Origin: JBCCBI01 sp039034155 | GTDB lineage: Bacteria; Deinococcota; Deinococci; Deinococcales; Trueperaceae | NCBI GenBank assembly: GCA_039034155.1 | Contig: JBCCBI010000377.1 | Location: 1-5,628, forward strand | Length of the DNA: 5,628 bases | Direction: 5' to 3' | Shown here: in pieces, positions 1 through 5,628 of the stretch | Position numbering within the stretch: the first letter of the stretch is position 1 | How the letters are laid out: each line of letters opens with the position of its first letter | Notes under the pieces: model-generated | The model's input: only the letters and a program-made list of their open reading frames with translations | The model's database searches: none | What the model was told of the DNA's origin: nothing | Program-made: the position numbers and the translations under genes

Positions 1-54
1 AGTCACAGCCCAAATAACGCTGAGGATAATAAGCAAACGCAGAATAGCTATCAT
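1..54 (-). CDS. N-terminus of an exported or membrane protein, cut by the window edge
   Basis: Reading leftward from an ATG at 54-52, 18 codons are open to the window edge and give MIAILRLLIILSVIWAVT. This is a short, almost entirely hydrophobic N-terminus with one arginine, as in a signal peptide or first membrane helix. An AAGGT stretch lies directly upstream on the minus strand (60-56), but its spacing to the ATG is only about two bases, shorter than usual for a ribosome binding site. An AGGA at about 14 bases is the alternative. The gene is divergent from bamA. Nothing of the mature protein is visible, so no family can be named; the start is plausible rather than proven. Confidence 0.5.
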   Translation of the reverse strand, partial: MIAILRLLIILSVIWAVT

Positions 55-360
55 TACCTTGATAATTTTCCTACCTAATAGTGGAGCTGGCTTTATGCCT
101 CGATCCTATCATTTGAAATGTATTTTGTAGACACATACTTTGCTACGAATGACATGCTAGGCACATTTTCTCATGCACTTATCAGGACTGCTAAGCACTA
201 TTACGACAAGTCACGCTTGCCAAACCCTTTAAGTATCCTTGAAAACTTGCTAAATCACTTGTGTGCGGTGCGTCATCAACTTTACTTAACAACCTTCATC
301 AATCCGGCTCGTTACGAAGTTTCACCCCCTTATGCACAAAATTTAGGTAAACTAGCCGTT
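55..360. other. Divergent intergenic region upstream of bamA
   Basis: This gap of 306 bases separates the left minus-strand gene from bamA. The bamA reading frame happens to stay open back to an ATG at 118, but the 81 residues it would add show no recognisable domain. They would also bury the clear signal peptide that begins at 361, so I treat the stretch as non-coding. It is more AT-rich than the genes. A weak sigma-70-like candidate on the plus strand is TTGAAA (113-118) with TACTTT (136-141) at 17 bases, and TTGCCA (217-222) is a lone -35-like hexamer. No repeat, RNA gene or terminator was recognised. Confidence 0.55.
348..353 (+). promoter_or_regulatory. Putative -10 box TAAACT for a leaderless bamA transcript
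   Basis: TAAACT fits the TAnnnT pattern of -10 elements and ends only seven bases before the bamA ATG at 361, so transcription would start at or next to the start codon. The same hexamer sits six bases before the start of the gamma-carboxylase-family gene. Leaderless mRNAs with such boxes are well known in Deinococcus. No good -35 hexamer is visible 16-18 bases further up. A weak AGG (345-347), 13 bases from the ATG, is the only ribosome-binding alternative. Confidence 0.45.
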
Positions 361-3006
361 ATGTTACGAGGGCTCATCGTTTTACTTTTACTTACATGTG
401 CTAGCGCGCTCGCGCAGACGCCTGCGGGTGACCTGCTCGAGGTGCGTGTAGAAGGCACAACCGACACACTTAGTGATCTGGTTAAAATCAACCTCAACGC
501 GAGGACGGGCACGCCTGTTGAGCGCATCGACCTAGAAGCTGAACGCAACCGCGTGCTGGCAATGGGTACGTTTGCGACGGTCAGTGTCTCTATTGAAGAC
601 CGTGGCAACGGGCCAATTCTGTTTGTGCAGGTGCAGGAGAACCCGCCCATTGCTGAGATTGTGATTGCCGGGTCGCGTTATCCCGAAAACAGGTTGCTCG
701 AGGTCTTAAACGAAGCCAACCTACTGCGGGAAGCTTCTGTTTACAACAGCTTTCGCGCCCAAGAAGGGCGCACCACCATCCAGCGTGGGTACGACGAAGT
801 GGGCTGGCCGTTTCGGGTGCCTGTAACTCTAGACATTGAAGAAATCCCGGATAGCCCGCTAGCTGATCCCAACCGCAACGTGGTCCCTGTGCGGCTTACC
901 TTCACCGTAGAAGAAGCCGTCCCCATAGACGAAGTGCGCTTTGAAGGTAACACCGTCATTGCCGATGACATTCTAGAAGATGCTTTTGTTAACTTATCTC
1001 GCTCGAGTACATTTGACTTTGATACCTATCAAGCTGCTGTCCGCGAGGTTGGCCTTGCCTACGAAGAAGCTGGCTATAGGGGCAGCGGCATTAACCGGGC
1101 AAGCAGTGATTTAGTAGACGGCGTACTCACCGTGCGCATGCGCGAACTGACTATTGCCAGCCTCAACACGACAGCCATTGGGGTTGATCCTAGTGAACTG
1201 AGTTTACAACCCGGTGAGCTGTTTAACTACGACCAACTCCTGCAAGATGTGCTCCGCTTAGCTGAGGGGCGCACGGCAGATATTCGCCTTGACTACCCAA
1301 CCACAGTTGAAGGTGGCGTACGGGTTATTTTTAGCTCGGGGCCGCCTGAATCGGCTGGGCCAGTTGACGAGGTGAGTCTCGAGGGCAACACGGTACTTAC
1401 CAACGAAGAAATCCGCGAAGTAATGACGCTAGATGTGGGCGACACCTTCACCTCTGAGGTTGCCGCTGAAGATTTCCGTGAAATTCAACAGCTTTACACA
1501 GAGCGCGGCTACATCATCCTCAGTCAGCCAGACTTTAACTTTGTCGAAGGTGTTTACATTCAGCGCTTTCAAGAAGTCACCGTAGCTGGTTACAACGTAT
1601 TGTTTGAAGAAGAGGGCGCGCGCACGCGCGAAAGTGTTGTCAGCCGCTACTTAAATCCAATAGGCACAGTCTACAACCAAAACGAACTTCGCAATGACCT
1701 TTTGCGGGTTGCGCGTCTAGGTGTGGTCGAACCTTTCGATGTGCGCCTTAACTTTGAAGACCCTGAACAGCCTAACCTGGCTACGGTGAGCGTGCTGGTA
1801 CGCGAGCGTGAAGCCCGCAACTTTACGCCGCAAGTCACCTATTCAACAGATAGTGGGCTCATAGCCTCGGTAGGTTATAGCGACCGCAACTTTTTAGGTC
1901 GCGCACAAAATTTAGGTATTGACATTAGTGGACAAACGTCTGACAACGGCTTGCAATTTGGCGGCAGTTTGACGTGGAGTGTCCCGTGGCTATACATCAA
2001 TGTCTTAGACTTTCAAGAAGTACCTACCTCACTCTCGGTATCTGTATTTAGCGTGGTTGATGTTGACCAACCACTTACCGAAGATGGCAGCCGCCGCATT
2101 GCGCACCCTTGTGTGGCAGCAGGTACTTGTGAAAACATCGAAGAAAACGATGTTTTAATTGGTGACTTTGTTGAACGCAACACGGGGTTGCGGTTGAGCG
2201 TTGGGCGGCCTGTTTTTGAGGACACTGTTTTGCGAGTGAGTGCGAGTGGTAGCTATAGTTCGTATGCCCTCGAGGATCCAAGTGAGTCCTGTGAATTTAA
2301 TGATGATGGCAATGTAGTTGATAACGACTGCTCGCTCGAGCGTAGCGACGCTGAAGAATTTATTCCGCAAACAGGTCTATTTACGTTTTTTAGTACCGAA
2401 ATGGTTTACGACACCCGCGATAATCCTGAGTTTCCTGCTAGCGGCTTGCGCGCACTTGGGCGTGCCGGTATTGGTTTTGGCGATGACTTTAACGACCCAG
2501 ACACCGACGAGCAAGCTAGCTACAGCTATCAACAGCTCGAGTTTGGCGTGAGTACCTACTTGGCGTTGGCACCGCAGCGCAATAACCATGTGCTGGCGTT
2601 TAAAGCCAACGTCGGTCAGCAGTTTGGGGGCGACTATCCAACCCGCCGCCGGTTTAACGTGGGTAACACCACCAATACAGACACCCAAATTCGCGGTTAC
2701 ACCCGAGATGACTTTGACCCTTCCCAAACCTATGTTGTGAGCACTGCTGAATATCGCTACGACTTTGGTCTTTCGTCGCCGCTTACGCAAACGGTTGTAG
2801 GGATTGCCTTTGTAGATGCAGGCTATGCCTCGAGCGTCCCCGATTTTGAAGACAACGACGCACCCATCTTTTTTGGGGCAGGTTTAGGTGTTCAGATTAA
2901 CGTTGGCTTTGGCGGCGCGCTACTTGCCCCGGTTCGTCTTGATTACGGCTTTAGTGAGAAAAATTCATCTGGTGTGCTCAATTTCCGCTTAGGATACGTG
3001 TTTTAA
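361..3006 (+). CDS. bamA: BamA/Omp85 outer-membrane protein assembly factor
   Basis: This 881-residue protein should insert and fold beta-barrel proteins in the outer membrane. The start at 361 is chosen because it opens directly onto a signal peptide (residues 1-18, MLRGLIVLLLLTCASALA, cleaved before Q19 at an A-x-A site). Residues 24-482 read as about six POTRA repeats, with typical EGNT turns at 195-198 and 341-344, and similar beta starts near 24, 97, 188, 265, 335 and 404. The barrel runs from about 488 to 881. It holds the YDTRDNPEFPASG strand (683-695), the IRGY motif of the conserved inward loop (777-780), and a C-terminal beta-signal ending in phenylalanine (FRLGYVF). Cysteines 584/590 and 644/657 lie in pairs in predicted surface loops. 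The gene is alone, with a terminator 34 bases after its stop. Family membership is certain; orthology to BamA rather than a paralogous Omp85 is very likely. Confidence 0.93.
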   Translation: MLRGLIVLLLLTCASALAQTPAGDLLEVRVEGTTDTLSDLVKINLNARTGTPVERIDLEAERNRVLAMGTFATVSVSIEDRGNGPILFVQVQENPPIAEIVIAGSRYPENRLLEVLNEANLLREASVYNSFRAQEGRTTIQRGYDEVGWPFRVPVTLDIEEIPDSPLADPNRNVVPVRLTFTVEEAVPIDEVRFEGNTVIADDILEDAFVNLSRSSTFDFDTYQAAVREVGLAYEEAGYRGSGINRASSDLVDGVLTVRMRELTIASLNTTAIGVDPSELSLQPGELFNYDQLLQDVLRLAEGRTADIRLDYPTTVEGGVRVIFSSGPPESAGPVDEVSLEGNTVLTNEEIREVMTLDVGDTFTSEVAAEDFREIQQLYTERGYIILSQPDFNFVEGVYIQRFQEVTVAGYNVLFEEEGARTRESVVSRYLNPIGTVYNQNELRNDLLRVARLGVVEPFDVRLNFEDPEQPNLATVSVLVREREARNFTPQVTYSTDSGLIASVGYSDRNFLGRAQNLGIDISGQTSDNGLQFGGSLTWSVPWLYINVLDFQEVPTSLSVSVFSVVDVDQPLTEDGSRRIAHPCVAAGTCENIEENDVLIGDFVERNTGLRLSVGRPVFEDTVLRVSASGSYSSYALEDPSESCEFNDDGNVVDNDCSLERSDAEEFIPQTGLFTFFSTEMVYDTRDNPEFPASGLRALGRAGIGFGDDFNDPDTDEQASYSYQQLEFGVSTYLALAPQRNNHVLAFKANVGQQFGGDYPTRRRFNVGNTTNTDTQIRGYTRDDFDPSQTYVVSTAEYRYDFGLSSPLTQTVVGIAFVDAGYASSVPDFEDNDAPIFFGAGLGVQINVGFGGALLAPVRLDYGFSEKNSSGVLNFRLGYVF

Positions 3007-3039
3007 GCGCACGACTTCCAATAACATCATAATAACTTG

Positions 3040-3071
3040 AACCGTCAGCATGAACAACGCTGGCGGTTTTT
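3040..3071 (+). terminator. Rho-independent terminator after bamA
   Basis: AACCGTCAGC (3040-3049) pairs with GCTGGCGGTT (3059-3068) to give a 10-bp stem with one G-T pair and a 9-base loop. A run of five T ends at 3071 and is followed by further A/T bases. It lies 34 bases after the bamA stop and points in the same direction, so it should end the bamA transcript. Confidence 0.88.
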
Positions 3072-3138
3072 ATATTCAAGTAGCAGATTCACGAATACTC
3101 CCCATGATTCACCTTCTTATACCAAGGCCGATTAGAAC

Positions 3139-3168
3139 CAGATAGCCTAATTCCTTAGAGGCTATCTG
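3139..3168. repeat. Perfect 10-bp inverted repeat (hairpin)
   Basis: CAGATAGCCT (3139-3148) and AGGCTATCTG (3159-3168) are exact reverse complements around a 10-base spacer. There is no T-run on either side, so it is not an obvious terminator. Its right arm overlaps the left end of the putative MITE at 3158-3288. The left arm may belong to the older repeat into which that element inserted. Confidence 0.75.
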
Positions 3169-3288
3169 AAAAGTCCTTAACAAGAGCAAATATCGTTTAG
3201 CTGATGATCTTAACTACTGTATAGGACGTTGCCCATATTGTCAGATGTGGCTAGTCGATGCCTAATATTGACCTTTTCAGAAAAGCTC
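3158..3288. mobile_element. Putative 131-bp MITE-like element with terminal inverted repeats
   Basis: The left end (3158-3176) begins GAGGCTATCTGAAAAG and the right end (3270-3288) reads GAGCTTTTCTGAAAAG on the minus strand. The 19-base ends match at 14 positions, including an unbroken TCTGAAAAG. The trinucleotide TTA flanks the element directly on both sides (3155-3157 and 3289-3291), as a target-site duplication would. A 3-bp TNA duplication is known for some IS5-family groups, and the interior is too short for a transposase, so a non-autonomous derivative is the natural reading. The short duplication and partly diverged ends leave room for chance or for a purely structural repeat. Confidence 0.45.
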
Positions 3289-3307
3289 TTAGAGAATTAA
3301 GTGCCTC

Positions 3308-3335
3308 CTATCTGAAAACTGTGGTTTCCAGATAG
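3308..3335. repeat. 12-bp near-perfect hairpin of the same repeat family
   Basis: CTATCTGAAAAC (3308-3319) pairs with GTTTCCAGATAG (3324-3335) around the loop TGTG, with one mismatch in 12 positions. The arm sequence CTATCTGAAAA is the same core seen in the MITE-like left end at 3162-3172. It is therefore probably another end or a small derivative of the same element family. There is no T-run to suggest a terminator. Confidence 0.65.
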
Positions 3336-3386
3336 CGTTTAGCGGTTAAGGATGGGCGCTGCTGAGTTTAATAAACACCACTTTTC

Positions 3387-3427
3387 AACTTGGAGGTACT
3401 TAACCCCAAAGGGGATTATCCCAAGTT
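3387..3427. repeat. Inverted repeat enclosing a C4/G4 mini-hairpin
   Basis: AACTTGG (3387-3393) and CCAAGTT (3421-3427) can pair across 27 bases. Inside them CCCC (3404-3407), AAA and GGGG (3411-3414) form a second small stem. The nested arrangement could be a structured RNA segment or another repeat remnant. There is no T-run for a terminator and no further evidence for a function. Confidence 0.35.
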
Positions 3428-3483
3428 AGCGTAGATGGGAACATTATTGCTGGTAGCATCGAGAAAACATCTTAGCTATAACC

Positions 3484-3509
3484 ATATCTTGTGAAATCAC
3501 CAAAGATAT
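3484..3509 (-). repeat. Hairpin downstream of the gamma-carboxylase-family gene
   Basis: ATATCTT (3484-3490) pairs with AAGATAT (3503-3509), and GTGA (3491-3494) with TCAC (3497-3500), leaving a two-base bulge. It lies about 50 bases past the stop of the minus-strand gene, where a terminator would be expected. No U-run follows it on that strand, so at best it is a transcript-end or stabilising hairpin rather than a standard intrinsic terminator. It could also be unrelated to the gene. Confidence 0.4.
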
Positions 3510-3558
3510 CTGCTAACTCAAGAACTCGTACTCAAAGACATCAACGTTCAGCTTGTAG

Positions 3559-5187
3559 CTATGGTTCAAGTGGATATACCCCCACAGGCACGTTGAACCG
3601 CTGTGGTTGAGCTGCTAAGTCAACCGTTGGGTCAATAAGCCATTGGGACGGTCTGCCGTTCAGGGAAATGTTAGTGAGCGCGTGGATCGACACATTTTCG
3701 TAACCACTGCGTTCAAACATGCTGACAAGTTCATGCGCATATTGATGAATCATGTAAGGGCGTGTGCTCATTTCGTCAAACTGCCTGCGGGTAAGCAGAT
3801 CATTTTCCAAAATAAACGACCTATCCAAGGTTAGCTCACGGCCGCGGCTATCGCTGAGATTAAACACCAGCTCACCATCTTTATCACGCAACATCATGCG
3901 CCATGAAAAGCGGTGTCCGTGCTCACTCCAGTTGACATTGCTTGGGTAGGTGTGGTGACGCAGTGGGATAAGACATTGGCTGAGCATCCAGACTGTAAGT
4001 GAGGTGATGACTACGCTAGTACGCCATGCGGGCGGCTTAGTTGGTGTAGGTGCTGGAATCGTCTTAACTGATGTTGTTGAGGTTGCGGGAGGATGCTCGA
4101 GTCCCCTATTTGACGCCTTCACCCAAAACTCTCTAATCACTTGATCCAACGACCACGCTATAACAACACCAGCTAAAATGGACACCGCCATAGGCACCAG
4201 CGAAAACGCCTCTAAACTCTCGATGCTAAGCCAGCCTAACAACGCACCCAACATCAACGCAGGCAGTTCAAAAGCAAGGGGCGCGTCACGAAAGCGCTGA
4301 ATCAGCCGCTTAGGTAAATCGGGCGGATAAAAGATCAACGTAGCAGCAATCATCACCCAAGGAAAAATGCCAATCCCAAACATCGTTGCATTCGACAGAT
4401 GAAAGACATACAGCGCAACATACGTCACTAAGCGCGTGCGTTTCCACAGGAGTAATGGCACAGCCAGCAAATCTAACAGCAGGCCGCCATAGCTGTACAT
4501 CATTACCATCCACTCAGCGTCAAAAAACTGCCCCACTATTGGAAAGTCGGTACGTCTTGCCAAGCGGTCACGCATGGGGTCACCTTGCAGCCAGTCGGCT
4601 GTAAACTTAGCAAGGCCACCATAAAAATAAGGTACACCTAACTGAAAGCGAAATAGCAATAGGACCCACCAAGGTGTTGTGATAGGTGTTGTTTCGCTCG
4701 TTGTTTGTGCACTTTCAGAAACCTGACCTTCTTGCGTGTGTCGAACACGGTGTTTTGCCCGCCATCTTGCCCGCCAAGCATCTAGCGACCATGTGCGCGC
4801 GAGTGGCACAAACATCATCAAAAAGCTGATGAGCACAACCAAGTAAAAATGATTGAGGTAGTAGGTATTGTCCAGTAAAAACCAGTAGCTGTAACTCAAA
4901 AACGCCAGCACGCTAGCAACACGGTAAAACAATCCTACGGTAACTAGTACAGAGACGAGGGCAGTCAGCCCATAAAAAAGATAAATCCACGGGGTTGGCA
5001 AAGGTACGACCCATTCAAAACCTTGGTAGCCAAAGGTGTAATCCGGGCGCACGTAGTAACGCGTGATGCGGTCAAAGTAAACGTAGCGCCCAACCTCCCA
5101 CACCATGGTTGCACCAAAGACGATACGGAAGAGTGCTAGATTGCTCGAGTCAACCGGTCTCCATAACCAACGTTTCAGTCGGGTCAT
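3559..5187 (-). CDS. Vitamin K-dependent gamma-carboxylase family (HTTM) membrane protein
   Basis: This 542-residue integral membrane protein resembles the animal enzyme that carboxylates glutamate using reduced vitamin K. Roughly ten hydrophobic segments span residues 17-409 (near 17-33, 67-87, 90-106, 115-129, 173-195, 228-248, two in 253-287, then 308-351 and 389-409). A soluble tail fills 410-542. Signature stretches line up with human GGCX by eye: LLDNTYYLNHFY (104-115) with H113 at the place of H160; YGGLAKFTADWL (189-200) with K194 at the place of catalytic K218; FHLSNATMFGIGIFPWVM (262-279); and NWSEHGHRFSWRMM (419-432) in the tail. Two low-complexity linkers, about 151-172 (Thr/Gln/Ser-rich) and 365-386 (Pro/Thr-rich), are not part of the human pattern. 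The gene stands alone, convergent with bamA. Family is secure; carboxylation, and any substrate, is not shown by the sequence. Confidence 0.9.
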   Translation of the reverse strand: MTRLKRWLWRPVDSSNLALFRIVFGATMVWEVGRYVYFDRITRYYVRPDYTFGYQGFEWVVPLPTPWIYLFYGLTALVSVLVTVGLFYRVASVLAFLSYSYWFLLDNTYYLNHFYLVVLISFLMMFVPLARTWSLDAWRARWRAKHRVRHTQEGQVSESAQTTSETTPITTPWWVLLLFRFQLGVPYFYGGLAKFTADWLQGDPMRDRLARRTDFPIVGQFFDAEWMVMMYSYGGLLLDLLAVPLLLWKRTRLVTYVALYVFHLSNATMFGIGIFPWVMIAATLIFYPPDLPKRLIQRFRDAPLAFELPALMLGALLGWLSIESLEAFSLVPMAVSILAGVVIAWSLDQVIREFWVKASNRGLEHPPATSTTSVKTIPAPTPTKPPAWRTSVVITSLTVWMLSQCLIPLRHHTYPSNVNWSEHGHRFSWRMMLRDKDGELVFNLSDSRGRELTLDRSFILENDLLTRRQFDEMSTRPYMIHQYAHELVSMFERSGYENVSIHALTNISLNGRPSQWLIDPTVDLAAQPQRFNVPVGVYPLEP

Positions 5188-5193
5188 ACCGTA

Positions 5194-5199
5194 AGTTTA
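5194..5199 (-). promoter_or_regulatory. Putative -10 box TAAACT for a leaderless transcript
   Basis: On the minus strand TAAACT ends six bases before the ATG at 5187, matching the arrangement in front of bamA. There is no purine-rich ribosome binding site before this start (the bases between are TACGGT), which supports leaderless initiation. A matching -35 hexamer is not visible at the usual distance. Confidence 0.45.
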
Positions 5200-5418
5200 A
5201 AGCCCAACACCCAAGTGTGATGTGAGTGCTGGCTTGACAAACGTCATTAACGACCATGATCTAGCAGCAACCTTCCAGTAGCTACGTCTTCACACAATCT
5301 TAATGCAGTATTGACAGCTTCCAATGAAAGGGCTGTTTCAATACCTTTACAAGGTTCTAATGTATGTCTACTCACTTTCGTGAAACGTGACGACTCGAGC
5401 CGCTTACCTATCTATCTC

Positions 5419-5424
5419 AAGGAG
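5419..5424 (+). promoter_or_regulatory. Strong ribosome binding site AAGGAG
   Basis: AAGGAG lies nine bases before the ATG at 5434 and fixes that start. It contrasts with the two complete genes of the window, which have no comparable site, so this gene is expected to have a conventional leader mRNA. Confidence 0.85.
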
Positions 5425-5433
5425 TTTTACAGA

Positions 5434-5628
5434 ATGCATTTACGACGTTTTACTTTGACCGCCTCAATACTGTTAATATCCACGCTGTTTACAACATCAA
5501 TAGCACAATCTGCCGAGCTTCAAACACTTATTGATACATGGCAACGTGAGCATGAGATTCTAGGGATCAGTGTCAGTTTGGAGAGTCCTGTAAAGGGACG
5601 CGTCGACTTAGTCAGTGGCAATGTCATC
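5434..5628 (+). CDS. Secreted protein, likely serine beta-lactamase/DD-peptidase-like hydrolase (N-terminal part)
   Basis: Sixty-five codons are open to the right edge. The protein starts with a classical signal peptide: basic MHLRR, a hydrophobic core to about residue 22, and a cleavage site SIA before Q25. The mature part begins with an amphipathic helix (AELQTLIDTWQREHEILG) followed by a beta-strand (ISVSLESP). The pattern LxxLIxxWxxEHxIxGxSVSL is what opens class C beta-lactamase-like serine hydrolases and D-Ala-D-Ala carboxypeptidases, which act on peptidoglycan peptides or small esters in the periplasm. The catalytic SxxK motif would lie beyond the window, so the assignment rests on this short N-terminal resemblance. 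Start choice is firm because of the AAGGAG site; family is probable. Confidence 0.65.
   Translation, partial: MHLRRFTLTASILLISTLFTTSIAQSAELQTLIDTWQREHEILGISVSLESPVKGRVDLVSGNVI

Larger units (their letters stand above)
3072..3558. other. Gene-free, repeat-rich gap between convergent genes
   Basis: This stretch of 487 bases lies between the 3' ends of bamA and the gamma-carboxylase-family gene. All six frames are broken by stops into short pieces with no recognisable protein; one 31-codon stop-free piece (3170-3262) lacks a usable start. What it does contain is a cluster of inverted repeats built from variants of CTATCTGAAAA (3139-3335) and two separate hairpins (3387-3427 and 3484-3509). The overall picture is of accumulated small mobile-element ends in a place where insertion disrupts nothing. 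No transposase remnant could be identified. Confidence 0.7.
436..5399. repeat. Dispersed over-represented palindrome CTCGAG (11 copies)
   Basis: CTCGAG starts at 436, 697, 1002, 1378, 2269, 2335, 2536, 2829, 4096, 5144 and 5394. With equal base use about 1.4 copies would be expected. Nine of the copies are extended by a G before or a C after (GCTCGAG or its complement). The copies fall in different codon frames, mostly Leu-Glu but also Ser-Ser, and one is intergenic, so protein sequence alone does not explain them. Confidence 0.7.
5188..5433. other. Divergent intergenic region with candidate promoters
   Basis: These 246 bases separate two divergent genes and must hold both promoters. On the minus strand a TAAACT box abuts the gamma-carboxylase-family start. 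On the plus strand two perfect TTGACA hexamers occur (5234-5239 and 5311-5316), but neither has a convincing -10 box at 16-18 bases. The best -10-like sequence on that strand is TCTAAT (5356-5361), which lacks a good -35. The plus-strand gene therefore probably has a leader of tens of bases, in keeping with its strong ribosome binding site. No operator-like palindrome beyond one CTCGAG (5394-5399) was seen. Confidence 0.5.

Noticed and set aside
118..360. An 81-residue N-terminal extension of BamA starting at the ATG at 118
   Set aside because: It would hide a textbook signal peptide that starts at 361, has no recognisable domain, has no ribosome binding site, and is more AT-rich than the gene body.
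394..405. Possible lipoprotein signal at the cysteine in the BamA leader (LLTCAS)
   Set aside because: The residue before the cysteine is threonine rather than Gly/Ala/Ser, a good A-L-A cleavage site follows, and BamA proteins are not lipoproteins.
2377..2790. A 137-codon minus-strand open frame inside bamA
   Set aside because: It is antisense to the conserved barrel strands and the IRGY motif, and its translation has no recognisable features, so it is a shadow of the real gene.
3170..3265. Stop-free stretch reading ...YRLADDLNYCIGRCPYCQMWLVDA inside the MITE-like element
   Set aside because: It has no start codon or ribosome binding site before its end and is only 31 codons long. The C-x(4)-CPYC spacing is suggestive of metal binding but not enough to support a gene.
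3513..3558. Protein-like reading YKLNVDVFEYEFLS just past the stop of the minus-strand gene, in another frame
   Set aside because: Joining it would require a frameshift at the very end of a protein whose tail already matches its family. Fourteen residues are too few to tell from chance.
5234..5262. A TTGACA-based sigma-70 promoter for the right-hand gene
   Set aside because: The -35 is perfect, but the sequence at 16-18 bases (around TGATCT) is a poor -10, so it is mentioned only as a candidate hexamer.

Overview
The window carries two complete genes and the beginnings of two more, with one long gene-free stretch between the complete genes. From left to right: the first 18 codons of a minus-strand gene running off the left edge (1-54); a 306-base divergent gap; a plus-strand gene for a BamA/Omp85 outer-membrane assembly protein (361-3006) followed by a good intrinsic terminator; about 490 bases without a gene but with nested inverted repeats (3072-3558); a minus-strand gene for a multi-spanning membrane protein of the vitamin K-dependent gamma-carboxylase (HTTM) family (3559-5187); a second divergent gap; and the N-terminus of a secreted protein that resembles a serine beta-lactamase/DD-peptidase-like hydrolase (5434-5628).

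The BamA protein shows that the organism has an outer membrane. Its six-POTRA layout, the style of its sequence, and TAAACT boxes only 6-7 bases in front of two start codons (the leaderless-mRNA pattern known from Deinococcus) point to Deinococcota, perhaps a Truepera-like lineage of moderate GC. This placement is inference and only moderately secure. CTCGAG occurs 11 times where about 1.4 would be expected with equal base use, which is a strong compositional signature of this genome.

The genes do not form one operon. Both complete genes converge on the repeat-rich gap, and each is divergent from its outer neighbour, so each probably has its own promoter. All the encoded products are envelope proteins: one assembles outer-membrane barrels, one is an inner-membrane enzyme with a large soluble tail, and two begin with signal-peptide-like segments. 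A shared pathway is not shown by the sequence.

The most notable items are the bacterial gamma-carboxylase homologue that keeps the equivalents of the animal enzyme's key lysine and histidine, a small element that looks like a MITE nested inside an older hairpin, the CTCGAG excess, and the paired cysteines and acidic motif in predicted surface loops of BamA.
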